Positions 23,407 through 34,514 are shown, numbered from the stretch's first letter. The stretch: DNA of 64,000 bases from Incurvaria masculella (GCA_946894095.1 OX335654.1:17927687-17991686), one strand, 5' to 3'. Notes: generated from the sequence alone by a model not told the origin. A program made the numbers and translations.

Positions 23407-23811
23407 TTTTTTTTTATGCGACCTGACATGGATGGCTAATACCACACAACTATCGTTATGATATTAGCCCAATACACCACATTCCCGAAGGAATTAGGTG
23501 CCATGCCAGGACCTTCCCTTTATGAGCACGGCTACATTGAACTGGATGGAAAACACGGACAATTTTTCATTGCCACTTCGACCATCTTTTCATCCAATGC
23601 GATGGTACCAACCCGGGCGGGCTTAAGCCCTGCCACCTAGTAGGGGAAGGGGACCTACAGTTTTACATGGATTCCGAACCATGGAGCAGCCCGCATTCGT
23701 GAAATGCACCTATCGAACTCTGAAAGAGAAAGACAGTGGTGCAAGTTGGTATTGAACCCGGGCCTCTGGTACGCTAGGCCAGTCCCCGCGCCACTAGGCT
23801 ACGAGCCGCTC
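23407..23811 (-). mobile_element. SINE-1, full-length
   Basis: About 405 bp in minus orientation. A T-run (the A-tail) is at 23407, and the tRNA-like head is at the far end. Read on the minus strand, the head starts gcggctcgtagcctagtggc (A box tagcctagtgg) and contains the B-box-like gggttcaatacc. These internal Pol III boxes plus an A-rich tail define a tRNA-derived SINE. An apparent 60-codon frame on the plus strand at 23458-23640 recurs in other copies and reflects copy similarity, not a gene. Confidence 0.9.
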
Positions 23812-24545
23812 ATATACAATATACATAGTATATTAATTTTCCTATACCAACGAGGAGACGAGGACTTCACCAGAATGTCATAATGTCAAATGTCATTTGG
23901 TACCATTGCATTTCTTTCCCGTGCATGTCGTAAGAGGCGATATTTTTCTATTTATTAGTTGGTAGCGTGAATCCCGCCCGGGTTGGTATACTATTGAAGC
24001 GACAATTAAAACGGTCCGTGTTTTATTTCAATTTTGCCGTGCGATATAAAGAATGCGACGGCATGGCACTTAGTTCCTTTGTGGTGTTTTGGGTATGTGT
24101 GTCCTTTGCTATCCTGTCTAGTTACGAAAACAAAGAAGCAAAGAAAAGTTTACCAGGGAAAAACATTAGTGAAACAATATTCTTATTTTTTATTGATTAA
24201 CAGTATAATAACTCGTGAAAGTACAGTACAACTTTGTTGTGTCGAAATACGTTATTCGGACGATTGTCAAAGCAGCCGAAACCTAACAATGTCGCAGAGG
24301 CTGCCAAGCTTATCGATTCTGACTGTGGCAACCCTGCGTGTGCGACACACGCTCCTGTAATTAAACTGGAACTGATTGGGTGTCGCGCCCCGCCTGACGT
24401 GAACACATGCATAATTATGGCATGGCAAGCGCAACGTGGCCGTGCAGTACCGTATGACCGTAACTCAGTTTTTTAAGTTCGCGAACAGAACCATGAAATC
24501 AAACAGCAAGCCCTAGAGTTTATGCTATGTTTTTTATGTGTAACT
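23812..24545. other. SINE-1 scrap and unassigned moderate-GC sequence
   Basis: Positions 23968-24080 carry degenerate SINE-1 body words (atcccgcccgggttggtat). The stretch 24230-24480 is more GC-rich and open in several frames on both strands, none recognisable. Confidence 0.4.
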
Positions 24546-24996
24546 GTATTGTTTATTCATCATCCATAGACAGTACACTGCACTCGGATTTGTCATATTT
24601 TAACATTAGCCAGTTCAGCAAAACAAAACACAGCGAAAAAGAACTGGCAAGAAACTCCGCTCTTTTTTTTTTCAACGTCCACCTGACGTCCACAAAAGCA
24701 TGCGTACATCTTTTTAACAAAAACACAGGTAAAACACCACAGTGTCATGGATGCACGAAAGTCAACAATTCATGCCGCATATTCATGACAAATATCAGTT
24801 TGTTTGCAAATACTATCCCCGCCAACTAACATGTTGCCGATTGTTGTAGACCAGTCCCCACAAAAAGCAACCGTTCACGTGCATCACGCCGGGCACAGCA
24901 TAAACCATATTTTAGGGAAAGAGATAAACCAAACCAAGCGTCATCGTAAGCAAGGACCTTAAAGCGATGCACTGCTTCAGTGGCAACAAGAAAACA
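24546..24996 (-). mobile_element. AATAAAC-tail SINE-like element, copy 2
   Basis: Minus orientation: the reversed tail (gtttattcatcatccatag) is on the left and the head near gcaaggaccttaaagcgatg on the right. The reversed cccacaaaaagcaaccgttc and catcacgccgggcacagc blocks match copy 1 at 18620. Confidence 0.75.
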
Positions 24997-25034
24997 TTGT
25001 GAAACATTTGCGCGTTTGTTTTTAATACTATTCG

Positions 25035-25268
25035 TTTTTAGGGTTCCGTACCCAAAGGGTGAAAACGGAACCCTATTACTAAGCCTCCGCTGTCCGTCCG
25101 TCCGTCCGTCCGTCCGTCCGTCTGTCCGTCTGTCACAGGGCTGTATCTCAGAAACCGTGATAGCTAGACAGTTGGAATTTTCACAGAGTGTGTATTTCCC
25201 TTGCCGCTAGAACAACAAATCATAGACATTACGAAATAGTTAGAATTAAAGGGGGTCCCCATAAAACA
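25035..25268 (-). mobile_element. (GACG)n-bearing element, copy 5, head lost
   Basis: Minus orientation: tail at 25035 (ttagggttccgtacccaaag), (CGTC)n at about 25092-25130, core to gggggtccccataaaac. The gagtcggactcgc head is missing, replaced by GC-rich sequence. Confidence 0.85.
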
Positions 25269-25560
25269 TACGTCTATATTGTCTATCCCGCTCGCACCCA
25301 CTTCGCTGAGCCCGGCGTATGGCCCCCGCGCCGCGACGCGCGCGCCGCCTCACCGCACGCCAGTCTGCTCGATAGTCTTCTCGCTCACACGTGCTAGACT
25401 TTATACACGCTGCGCGCGCATCTAGGTCTATGACTACTTTATATAGATGAACGCTTGCCTCGCGTCGGGTCGGCAGTTGGTCGCGGGTCGCGGACCATTC
25501 TTTTTGTTCGGTGGGGCGTTCGGCGCGGCGTCTTCTATTCACGCGCGATGTATTTACGAT
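25269..25560. promoter_or_regulatory. GC-rich island
   Basis: Strongly GC-rich (cgcgccgcgacgcgcgcgcc) between AT-rich flanks. The 98-codon minus-strand frame at 25246-25542 is Arg-rich and low-complexity, which I attribute to composition. No element ends. Confidence 0.3.
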
Positions 25561-26186
25561 GCTTCGTCAATAATTCATGAAGTCGGTGTGTAGGTATTAA
25601 CGCCATATGCAAATTAGAGATTGAATATGATACAACATAGGAATATATTTAAAAACATACATTTTTTAAATATACAAAGCAAACGTATGGCATAGCTTTA
25701 ACCAATTTGTAAGTAAAATTGTATAATATTTACATACAAATACATGTCAAATCAGTACATTTTTCATTGGCTTTTATGAAATATACAAATAGTATATGTT
25801 CTTTTAGTAAGTACCTGTATATTGATCGCAATACAATACCTATTGATTAACATGATATTCGCCCAACTCACCACATGAGAACTAGGTGCCATGCCAGGAC
25901 CTTACTTATGCTGCACGGCTACGTTGAACTGGATGGAAAAATCTCTCTCTACATATTTTGAACGTACAGTCGTTTCCTATCAAATGTATACACTGGAAAG
26001 AGAAGACATTCCTAAGTCCCTTTTACTCTATGGTTGACGTCAGCATGTCAGAAAGAGACCTCAAATTTGTCTCTATTTCCGGTGTATAGATTTCAGACGA
26101 AACGACTGTACCTAATATTGAATTTTTAGAAACATCACATTATTGCTGTAATGGAACAAGAAGCTTTGTAAAAAATATCTAAGCTA
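25561..26186. other. AT-rich with a SINE-1 scrap and a small foldback
   Basis: Positions 25850-25940 hold SINE-1 body words (ctaggtgccatgccaggacc). Positions 25960-26120 contain acagtcgtttcctatcaaatg and, later, a related inverse (gacgaaacgactgt), i.e. about 160 bp with inverted ends. Confidence 0.5.
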
Positions 26187-26591
26187 TTTTTTTTATGCGA
26201 CCAGATATGGATGGCTAATACCACACAACTACCGTTATGATATTAGCCCAATACACCTGATTCCCTAAGGAATTAGGTGCCATGCCAGGACCTTCCCTTT
26301 TATGAGCGAGGCTCCATTGAACAGGATGGAAAACACGAACAATTTTTATTGCCGCTTCGACCATCTTTTCATCCAATGCGATGGTACCAACCCGGGCGGG
26401 CTTAAACCCTACCATCTTGTAGGGGAAAGGGACCTACAGTTTTACATGGATTCCGAACCATGGAGCAGCTCGCATTCTTGACGAAATGCACTTATCGAAC
26501 TCGGAATGAGAAAGACAGTGGTGCATGTCGGAATTAAACCCAGACCTCTGGTACGCTAGGCCAGTCCCCGCGCCACTAGGCTATAAGCCGC
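26187..26591 (-). mobile_element. SINE-1, full-length
   Basis: Same layout as the copy at 23407: T-run and tail on the left, reversed head (cgcgccactaggctataagc) on the right. The B-box region is slightly mutated. Confidence 0.9.
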
Positions 26592-26723
26592 AATATTTGC
26601 GGGTTAACATAACAAGTACCATACATAAATATTGCAAGTATGACATTGCAAGTATGAAGTTTCTTTGCGGGTTCTTCTTCACTGGTTGATCGAATCCGCG
26701 GATCAATCAAATTGTGACATGAC

Positions 26724-26887
26724 TTAGCCCCGGTTGCACGAAGAGACGGCCGAGTTAATCAATGTTCAAACACGTCACTTTTAGTGAACCGCATAGAGTT
26801 CCTTCCATACTGTCTGTACAAAGTGACGTGTTTAATCGTACATTGATGTTGATTTTAATTTTTTGTCCTTTCGTGCACTCGGCCCTT
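26724..26887 (+). mobile_element. MITE-D, full-length reference copy
   Basis: About 164 bp, starting tagccccggttgcacgaaga and ending tcctttcgtgcactcggccc. The ends are imperfect inverted repeats of about 20 bp around gtgcacgaaa. Inside, tagtgaaccgc and aaagtgacgtgttt words form a second, shorter dyad. Non-coding. Confidence 0.82.
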
Positions 26888-27383
26888 AGTGTAGTTTGAC
26901 TACCAGAAGTAGAATAAATAAATGAAATAAAATTGTGTTTAGCTTTCAAAATGCTTTATCAATCGCTTCAATGGGTAGGTAGGCAAAAACATTTATCGTA
27001 AAATGTTTATATACATTTTTTGTTAAAAAAAAACGCAAAGGACGTTTTTACGATATATTATCGTATATATCCACTTATGTGTAACAATTTTCTATCCACA
27101 TGCAAGTCTATGGTGGGAAATCACAAATCGATGAAGGAAAGAGTTATAGAAACATTAAAAAACATATTTTTCAAATACATATATTTTTATTATTGCTTTT
27201 TCAGTTTCAACGTTAGCTTTTTATGGAACCAGTAAACCTGGTAACCTACAAACCTACTGTAAGGTACTTTCAAGGCTAAAAAATGAATCATTACTATCAT
27301 TATAAAAATAAGAAACAAAAAAGAAGGACATATATTTTTCCAACGAATGTGATTTGTATGTACATATAATCGACCGTGAAGCA

Positions 27384-27480
27384 AGGACACTTTAATTAAA
27401 GAAAGAACCCAGTAAAAAGAACTACTTTACGAATATAATGCAAGGCTGGAACCGAACCAGCTAAACATACCATTCGCTGG
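27384..27480 (-). mobile_element. SINE-2 (tRNA-Leu-like head), 5'-truncated
   Basis: The minus strand reads gctggttcggttccagcctt, a good B box, then tgcattatattcg, cgtaaagtagttcttttta and ctgggttctttctttaatta. It matches 30556-30685 but lacks the A-box end. Confidence 0.65.
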
Positions 27481-27494
27481 TAAGTATTGAGTTA

Positions 27495-27712
27495 TTCGGT
27501 CAAGTGAACTAAAATATACCAGTTGGCATGGTACGAAATTTAACTAAACGTCAAACTTAGCCCCGATTGCACGAAAGGACGGCTGAGTTAATCAATGTTC
27601 AAACACGTCACTTTTAGTAAACCCCTTGGCCTCCTTTGCCTATTTACCTGCTATGCACCTAGCGAATGATTTATCATGGTAACCAAACCACCCTGGATAT
27701 TTGAAGGGCTTC
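27495..27712. mobile_element. Family I repeat, copy 2, interrupted by MITE-D
   Basis: The left part is agttggcatggtacgaaatt. It is broken at about 27557 by a partial MITE-D (ccccgattgcacgaaaggac to about 27625). The right part ends catggtaaccaaaccaccct, as at 21070. Confidence 0.6.
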
Positions 27713-27793
27713 AAAATGATACAATTATGTTCATGATATGATTATATTAAGGGTAGATGTTTTTTGGAGACACATTTATGTTGATTTCACATA

Positions 27794-27839
27794 AGTCGTC
27801 TCGATATGACAAATTATAATTTGTCATATCGAGACGACT
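27794..27839. repeat. Perfect 46-bp palindrome
   Basis: The half-site agtcgtctcgatatgacaaa is followed by tta and then the exact complement, with no loop. One half plus right-hand flank (aatcgagacgactgttg, then a related AT-rich stretch with gtaatgcat) recurs at 52227, so the right half is the older sequence. Confidence 0.92.
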
Positions 27840-27969
27840 GTTGTTTATTTTTTTTTAAATAGGCTTTGTAATGCATATTAGAAAATTATAATTTTTCCAC
27901 GTTGCTTAAGTTACATTATTATTCATGTATCAATTCTCGATTGAAGTTCCTCTCTTTTAATAAAAAAAA

Positions 27970-28010
27970 AGTTCTCATTACAAAAAAAATTTTTTTTTGT
28001 GATGAGAACA
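27970..28010. repeat. Hairpin around A/T tracts
   Basis: gttctcattac plus an A-run is followed by a T-run plus gtgatgagaac, with one mismatch in the stem. The A/T runs could also be slippage-prone in assembly. Confidence 0.7.
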
Positions 28011-28059
28011 AAAAAAAAACAATTTAATGATATTTTTTTATATTCATCGTTACATTCAG

Positions 28060-28352
28060 CATTGGATGGTTGTAGCGGGTTCAAATCCCCGCCCCGTTTA
28101 TGAATGACTTTCTTTCTTTTTCAGAATTGGATAAATGAATTTCGTTACGAATGCGAGTTTGTTGGGAGATGTTTGGATCCATGTTAAACTATAGGTGCCC
28201 TTTCCCTACGATTGGTACCATCGCATGAGATGATAATACCTATGGTTGAAACGGCAATAATAAATTGTCCATGTTTTCCATACAGTTCAATGTAGCCGTG
28301 GTCGTAAATAGAAGATCCTGGCATGTCACCTAATTCCTTCGGAAATGAGGGT
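28060..28352 (+). mobile_element. SINE-1, 5'-truncated
   Basis: From the B-box-like gcgggttcaaatccccgccc through gatgataatacctatggttg to tggcatgtcacctaattcct. The A box is missing and the 3' tail is lost. Confidence 0.78.
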
Positions 28353-28411
28353 AATAGCGGGTAGAGGCGAAGTTCAGAAGGCACAACCGAGGTTCCGTAA
28401 TTTCCTTAAAT

Positions 28412-28470
28412 ATACGATGGTACGGAACCCTTCGTGCGCGAGTCCGACTCGCACTTGGCCGGTTTTTATG
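28412..28470 (-). mobile_element. (GACG)n element, head-only fragment
   Basis: Only the first about 57 bp of the family remains, reversed (gatggtacggaacccttcgt to actcgcacttggccggtttt). The microsatellite and tail are absent. Confidence 0.8.
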
Positions 28471-28559
28471 ATACTTTTGAGGTTACCGCGGTCGTTAGAC
28501 ATGTTTGAAAAATGTTACGGCAGGTAGAGATATTCTCCGACGTTTCGAGCTAATCATTC

Positions 28560-28860
28560 AGCCAGTTGTCAAGGAGGCATCCGCCGCGCTCGTGCGCAGC
28601 AGACGACTGAGGTGACCGCTAGGCTCGCCGTGGGCGCAAATCGTAGCTGTGAGCGGGGGCGGAAGCGGAAATGTGTCTGGCTGCGGTCCGAACTTCAGAC
28701 GACAGGCAATATCAATATGAGCTGACAATATCGTCGCCGATATTATCGTCTCGTTGGCCCCTTCTAAGTGGCTGAAGCACGGGGTTCCACATTGCAGAGA
28801 GCTTAAATGAGTCTTCTCGATTGAAGTTGCTGTGCTTCTTCGTTTTTTCATAAACTATTA
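28560..28860. other. GC-rich segment of unknown nature
   Basis: A minus-strand frame of 97 codons (28558-28851) is open but unrecognised. It is preceded by tccgacgtttcgagctaat, a phrase I associate with repeats. It may be an older element. Confidence 0.35.
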
Positions 28861-28892
28861 CAGAGAGCTGATCACATCGTTACATATCCCTT

Positions 28893-29500
28893 TATATGTT
28901 ACCACCTCAAAGCCTAAGTACCTATGAACAGCGACTTCCTTACTTCGAGATCGAAACTCTGGCATTACGCCGTTCTCGAGCAGATGTGATATTCTTTTAC
29001 AAAATTATTAATAGTTATGTTGATAGTCCAGATTTATTAAAACAAATTAATATTAGTACACCCAGAGTCGGTAGCAGAAGACACAACTTCATTCCTTTTC
29101 ACACAGAATCGTGCTCCACTAATATCGGACAGCACTCACCAATCCACCGAATGTGTAAAACCTGTAATGAATGGAATGACAGAATCGACATTTTCGCCGA
29201 CACAATATTTTCATTGAAAAAGTTAAAATATAATAAATTGTTTAGTTCTATAATATTTTATAAATAGTTTTGTAATTTAAGCACCTTTTAAAACTTGAAG
29301 TTTGGTTGCTTGTTAGATATTTTCTCTTATGATCTAATAATCTATTGTTTTAATTAAACTAATGTCTAATGTTTACGTTATTGTGCATGTTGTGTTCACC
29401 GTTTTTAGAGTATTTGCTAGATTACTTTACAGATTTAAGTTTTACACCATGTATAGCGGCATCATTCTGTGTGTTAACCTAATAAAAAAAATGATTAAAA
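28893..29500 (+). pseudogene. CR1-like LINE, C-terminal end plus 3' UTR
   Basis: The frame 28896-29267 reads YEQRLPYFEIETLALRRSRA, then FFYKIINSYVDSPDLL, then PIHRMCKTCNEWNDRIDIF before the stop. This order (YE.RL.YF...LE.RR.RAD..F.YKI.N, then the P..RMC...N...DIF block) is the C-terminal tail of CR1/Zenon-type reverse transcriptases. The RT palm motifs are absent, so it is a 5'-truncated copy that still has an intact tail frame. An AT-rich 3' UTR follows to about 29500. Confidence 0.78.
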
Positions 29501-30387
29501 GTATTATGATTTGACTGCAGCCAGCACTGACAGAGGTGCAGAGATCTGGACATAAATGGCCCATACAAAAACCCCCGTCATGATATTAGCCCAACATACC
29601 GTCTAGTTCTATGATAAAACCCGTCTCTACATTCAGGTCCACCACTTTTGCTGTATTTAAGTCAGCAACTAATGCGCGTCATTTGTCATTGAAAGCTTCA
29701 TCGAATCGGCCCGCCCTCTCTCGCTCGGATTCGTAATTAATTTCCCAGATGTCCATTTGCGGGATTTGCGGTCGTGAAGCTCGAGACGTGAAAGGGGAAA
29801 TTCTGCCGCCGCTATTTCGAAATAACGCGCTGGGCATACTATTCAAATACTGAATATCCTTCGGCGAAATATACCACAGCCGTACCACATCATAGTAAAT
29901 GGAATACAAATGTTGTATAAGTGTGTCGATCAAACTTGAAGCGAGCAATGAGGGAAAGGAAATTATAAGTAGAACCAACTACTTCATTATTTGTGCAGAC
30001 CATGAAAAATACTTCAAATAAATATATATACTAGCCAAATCGCAAAGTTAGATTTGCGTCTGACGATTAGAAGCGTCATTCTTACAATATATGATTCCTT
30101 GTCTAGGAATCAACCTATTTTCGTTAATGTAATAGTGTAAATATTTTTATTAAAATAAATGATGGAATAAAAAAAAAGTAACAATCCATTATCAGTCTGT
30201 AGTTCTATACATTTGTTTAAAGGTGCATTTGGATGGCGCGAGTAGTTAACTAGCATCTGATGGCATTTAGTTCCATTAGGGCGTAAATGAAATAACATTT
30301 TAATATTTTTTAATTACAACTTATTAAATGAAAGATAAATTGATTATTTAGCTGTATTTGAAACATATAATTATAAATATCTAAGGG
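29501..30387. other. Unassigned
   Basis: Contains a SINE-1 scrap near 29578 (tgatattagcccaacatac). A 99-codon minus-strand frame (29679-29978) is not recognised. The remainder is AT-rich. Confidence 0.4.
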
Positions 30388-30530
30388 TCGCTTCCACCAA
30401 GTACTGATTAGCTTAATCCGAACATCCGGCCTTTCTAACCATCTTGCAATCGATACCAAGACAAGATAATCAGCACTTTAGTAATAAAGGCCCTTTGAGT
30501 GTCAATTAAAAAAGATCAGCACTTGGTGAA
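30388..30530 (+). mobile_element. MITE-E, single copy (about 143 bp)
   Basis: Starts ccaccaagtactgattagct and ends gatcagcacttggtgaaaac, so its ends are inverted repeats of about 14 bp. It includes the diagnostic tcagcactttagtaataaag. This shows that one arm of the palindrome at 7873 is a free-standing element. Confidence 0.82.
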
Positions 30531-30555
30531 AACTAGGTTGCCGGTTGTTGCTAGG

Positions 30556-30685
30556 TTGGTCGGTGGCGAAATTGGTAGACGCAATACCCGCGAATGGTAT
30601 GTTTTGCTGATTCGGGTCCAGCCTTGCAGTGTATTCGTAAAGTAGTTCTTTTTACTGGGCTCTTTCTTTAATTAATACATGTCAC
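30556..30685 (+). mobile_element. SINE-2 with tRNA-Leu-like head
   Basis: The head ggtggcgaaattggtagacg resembles the 5' half and D-arm of tRNA-Leu. After about 35 nt comes a B-box-like gattcgggtcc. The body cgtaaagtagttcttttta and tail ctttctttaattaat match the truncated copy at 27384. No acceptor stem or CCA-compatible fold is convincing, so I call it a SINE rather than a tRNA gene. Confidence 0.6.
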
Positions 30686-30794
30686 AGGTGGTGGACTAAA
30701 TTATTTTTTCCTTTTAAAAAAAAAAGATAAACAACACTGAAATAATTATTTTAATATCTTAAAACATTACGTCGTAAGGTAGGCTTAAAGTTAC

Positions 30795-30965
30795 TGTCAT
30801 GACGTCACATCTTCCGCCGGCGGTCCGCCGCTGGTTTGCTAAGGCATTGCAGACGAGCGCCAGGCGGGCCCGCGTGCACGGCCACCCTCGACGGAAGCTG
30901 TGACGTCACGCGAGGAAACGGAGCGTTTAAAAAGCTCAGCTTTCAACCGTTATTTCTCAGAAAGT
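30795..30965 (+). promoter_or_regulatory. Possible promoter with two CRE palindromes
   Basis: A perfect TGACGTCA occurs at about 30800 and again at about 30901, flanking a GC-rich 90-bp core. Downstream lie gtttaaaaag (TATA-like, at about 30926) and tctcag at 30955, with the A 33 bp from the TATA start. No recognisable exon follows. This could also be part of an unrecognised repeat. Confidence 0.35.
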
Positions 30966-31370
30966 ACAAGACTTTTTGAATCATTTAAAAAGTGTGTAAT
31001 GCAACATTTTTTGCCTATTTTTTCTGTAAGGTCACCTGTTACTGCATTTTAGTATGGTCTACCTAATTGGCAAACGAGCGACATTACCTAGTCAATTGAA
31101 AACTAATATTCTTTTCTCAGAGGCCAATCAACGGCCAAATAAGGCACGGGTACGTTGAAATTTAAGGAAAACACGGATACATTTTATTGCGGTTTCGGCC
31201 ATTATTAATTCAATGCAATGGTACCAACCCGAGGATGCACATAGGTGACAAAGGGTACCAGCCTCATCGGCTGAACGTCGCCACTGCCTCGGTGTTGAAC
31301 ATTTTAGGATATCTCCCATATCATTAATGCATACTAGTCAAATAATACTCATTCAATAAAAATAAACCCA

Positions 31371-31868
31371 ATATAGATAGAGACCAACCCTCTGAAGCTA
31401 AATGTGTCAGTCTGCCTGTGCCATGTGGTTGCGTTACATAGATAAGGCGCCTGAAAAAGTTGTTATGGCGACAAAATATATATATATGATAAGGTAAATG
31501 GCTGCAAATAACGAAGCATGAAAGTATCAGTACATACTTGCTTAGCAATACCAACACTGAACTAATATCTGCTTGCGTTTCGTAGTATAGGCCAATTAGG
31601 ATACAAATATAACTTTAGGTGTATGTAAGTATTTAATAAAAAACCGACTGGTTATTGTTATATAATTAATATGTATCAATGTTTCTAGACAATCAGTATA
31701 TTCATTAGCAGGTACATACCAACATCTATTTTATATAGCCAATCTAGATAACGCAACCACTTGGCACAGGCAGACCGACATATTTACCATCTTAGGGTGG
31801 TTCTCTAACATGTGAACTCAGATTCAGCCATTTACATTATCGTGACCAAAAATGTCGTGACCTCCCGG
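31371..31868 (-). mobile_element. MITE-A, copy 1, one end truncated
   Basis: Minus orientation. It matches 47856-48410 through gagaccaaccctctgaagct, gcgaaacgcaag-type middle words and cacgacatttttggtcacga-type ends. The left terminal about 40 bp are missing, and the right end is tgtcgtgacctcccggaata. Confidence 0.85.
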
Positions 31869-32641
31869 AATAATAAAGGATAATTATTTATTTAATATTT
31901 ATATTCTCTTACCGATAATACATAATACACCATAATATACCGGGAATAATACATATTCATGCATGTTCCGGTTTAGATCTATTGTTACATTATTATACAA
32001 ACAATTTCACGTGATCTAGATGGTAAAATTGCACTTTCAAAAGCTGTCCACTAATTCGATCAAAGCGAGCTTGAGAGCTTCCTCACTTTGGACTGCAATT
32101 CAGGAAAACAATAAAATGACCATCGAACCGAACGCTACGCTTCAGTGCTGAAAGCGAACTCGCTTGTTATAGCCACTTTCAGAAAGTAGGAATGTTTCAT
32201 AAACTGTCAAAGGTTGTTCGCAGCACATACAAATATTGGAATCGTATTTCTGGAATGTGTATTGCTTTATGGTTGTGGGTCCTTCAAATGTACTCGTACT
32301 TTTGTGTTGCTTCTCTCAGAATGATGCAGATATTTTAGTAAAATATCTGACCTTTGGGAAATGCATAATCATCGAAAAAGTGTTTTAATAAAATTAATAT
32401 CTACAGAGCGCCTCACCCTAAAATGTCAGTGGGCAGTGGAATTTACAAGGAAAACGTATGTGGGTCAAAGTCCAATGTACATTTCAACAAACCTAATTTT
32501 AGATTGAACAAATAAATTAATCATAGATCTGAAAAATTTTTTTTGATGATTTTCTGTACGAATTTTAAAGTATATCGTATATCGTTTTTATTAAAATACA
32601 TAATAAATCTAAGGACCATTGCAACACTCGTAGCCTATAAG
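31869..32641. other. Unassigned AT-rich
   Basis: No element ends or meaningful frames are seen. Confidence 0.4.
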
Positions 32642-33048
32642 CGGCTCGTAGCCTAGTGGCGCGGGGATTGGCCTAGCGTACCAGAGACCTGGGTTCAATA
32701 CCGACATGCACCACTGTCTTTCTCTTTCCGAGTGCGATAAGTGCATTTTCATCACGAATGCGAGCTGCTCCATGGTTCGGAATCCATGTAAAACTGTAGG
32801 TCCCCTTCCCCTACTAGGTGGTAGGGTTTAAACCCGCCCGGGTTGGTACCATCGCATTGGATGAAAAGATGGTCGAAGCGGCAATGAAAAATTGTCCGTG
32901 TTTTCCATCCAGCTCAATGTAGCCGTGCTCATAAAGGGAAGGTCCTGGCATGGCACCTAATTCCTTCGGGAATGTGGTGTATTGGGCTAATATCATAACG
33001 GTAGTTGTGTGGTATTAGCCATCCATGTCGCGTCGCATAAAAAAAAAC
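32642..33048 (+). mobile_element. SINE-1, full-length reference copy
   Basis: About 407 bp. The head is cggctcgtagcctagtggcg with A box tagcctagtgg, then gggttcaataccg as B box. The body has ggttcggaatccatgtaaaa, cccgcccgggttggtaccat and ggtcctggcatggcacctaa. It ends gcgtcgcat plus an A-run. The upstream bases cgtagcctataag resemble the head and may be a short duplication. It is transcribed by Pol III if active. Confidence 0.92.
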
Positions 33049-33599
33049 TTAAATAAATTTAAAACACAAGAAATAGCGAAACAAGGGATTTGGTGATTGA
33101 AATTGGCCGGTGTTGAATTTCGAAAAGATTATACACCTGCGCGTTGCTGTTCCACAAATATAAATATCCTAAGAGCTAGTTGGGATATTTTAAGTATTCA
33201 GGCTTTCAGAAATTGTCTGACGTGTTGTAACAATCTCCGGAGCCGGTAGCTCGCTCAAATTACGGTTATAACGAACTATAAATAAAAGAACAACACGCTT
33301 TCAATTAAAATCTCCATCTAAAATATAAGCAAATATGTGGGGTGATGTACTCACAATATTTATGATAAATCTTCGACGAATATATATTGCTATTAAATTT
33401 TCAATGTTGGATAATTAAAAACAACCTTACATAATCAACACACCTAAAATTGCGATAAACGACAAATGCCAAATTTGATCGTAACATTATTTTAGCCTGG
33501 CTCCTTCAGTCCTTTCTATGGAAAGAACGATAAAAATAAAATTTTAACGTTTAGTATTTGGTATTCGTATTATGTTTTGCGCATATACTACATTAACGA

Positions 33600-34012
33600 T
33601 AAAATTAGATGCCATGCCAGGGCCTTATCTAAATAAGCGCCGCTGTTATCGATATATGTAGCTGTTTAATGTACAGGGGGTCCATTCAGATAAGAGTGAG
33701 TTCGAGTTCGGGAGTGAGTTAACCTAAAAATAGCTGGGAAATATATTATTATTTAAATAACGGAACCATTATTTATACTTCCGACGTATTTACGGGACGG
33801 ACCAGATTTTTATCTAACTGTAATGATGTTCAAGAAGTGTAGAAACATTACTATTTAAAAAAGTGAGTTGGTATTTAGTGACAAATTCGAACTCACTCTT
33901 TCCCTGAATGGACCCCCTGGATGGAAAATATAGACTTTACAAAGCCGCTTCGACCAACTCTCATCCAATGCGATGGTTATAATCCGGGCGGGATCAGGGT
34001 TTCGTTTAACCA
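33600..34012 (-). mobile_element. SINE-1 body fragment, split by MITE-F
   Basis: Reversed SINE-1 words flank the insert: gatgccatgccagggcctta and tagctgtttaatgta on the left; gatggaaaatatagac, gccgcttcgacc and gcgatggttataatccgggc on the right. Both termini of the SINE are lost. Confidence 0.72.
33674..33919. mobile_element. MITE-F (hAT-like ends), copy 1
   Basis: The 246-bp unit begins cagggggtccattcagataa and ends tgaatggaccccctg. The ends repeat inverted for about 40 bp with some mismatch (agagtgagttcgagttcg against cgaattcgaactcactct). CAGGG-type termini suggest a hAT-family non-autonomous element. It disrupts a SINE-1 copy. Copy 2 is at 61958. Confidence 0.85.
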
Positions 34013-34129
34013 AATCACTTAAAAGCAGTAACGAAAAATCTATATTTTTTTATTTTTTCTATTTTTTTTTTAAATCTTTTACCCTATTTAAACATACACA
34101 TTTGTGGAAAATTTATATACCCTTTCCAT

Positions 34130-34330
34130 ATGAACGTAACCTATGCTATGGCAGTTCGACAGCGGCTGTACTCAAGGAGTCACCCTACCACTGAACGGCT
34201 TTCCGCTCGGCGAAGCGACAATCGGAACCGGCGACGGGTGAAGCGACGGCGGTGCGGCGGCGCGGCGACGAGCGACGCGACAGCGAACTCAATACGGCGC
34301 CAACAGCGCACCCCACTTCAAAGCTAGTGC
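34130..34330. promoter_or_regulatory. GC-rich island
   Basis: Rich in cggcggtgcggcggcgcggc-type words between AT-rich flanks. The two overlapping frames (33973-34194, 34130-34327) are Arg-rich and likely compositional. Function unknown. Confidence 0.28.
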
Positions 34331-34514
34331 GCTGCCTTTCTACCACTCTGCGAATATAAAACTTTAGGACTTTGGTGTCGGTTGGAGTAAAGGTAAACGG
34401 TTAAAAGGAAACATTTAAAACAAATATACATAATACCTGTAATATCTAATATCTGATAAATGTAATAAATCATGAATAAATTAATAAATAATATCTAACG
34501 CTAGCTTAGGTCAG

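Noticed and set aside
25246..25542. 98-codon Arg-rich frame
   Set aside because: Composition of a GC-rich island, with no protein-like pattern.
30561..30640. Functional tRNA-Leu gene
   Set aside because: Only the D-arm-like and B-box-like parts fit. No acceptor stem pairs convincingly, and the sequence continues into a repeat shared with 27384.
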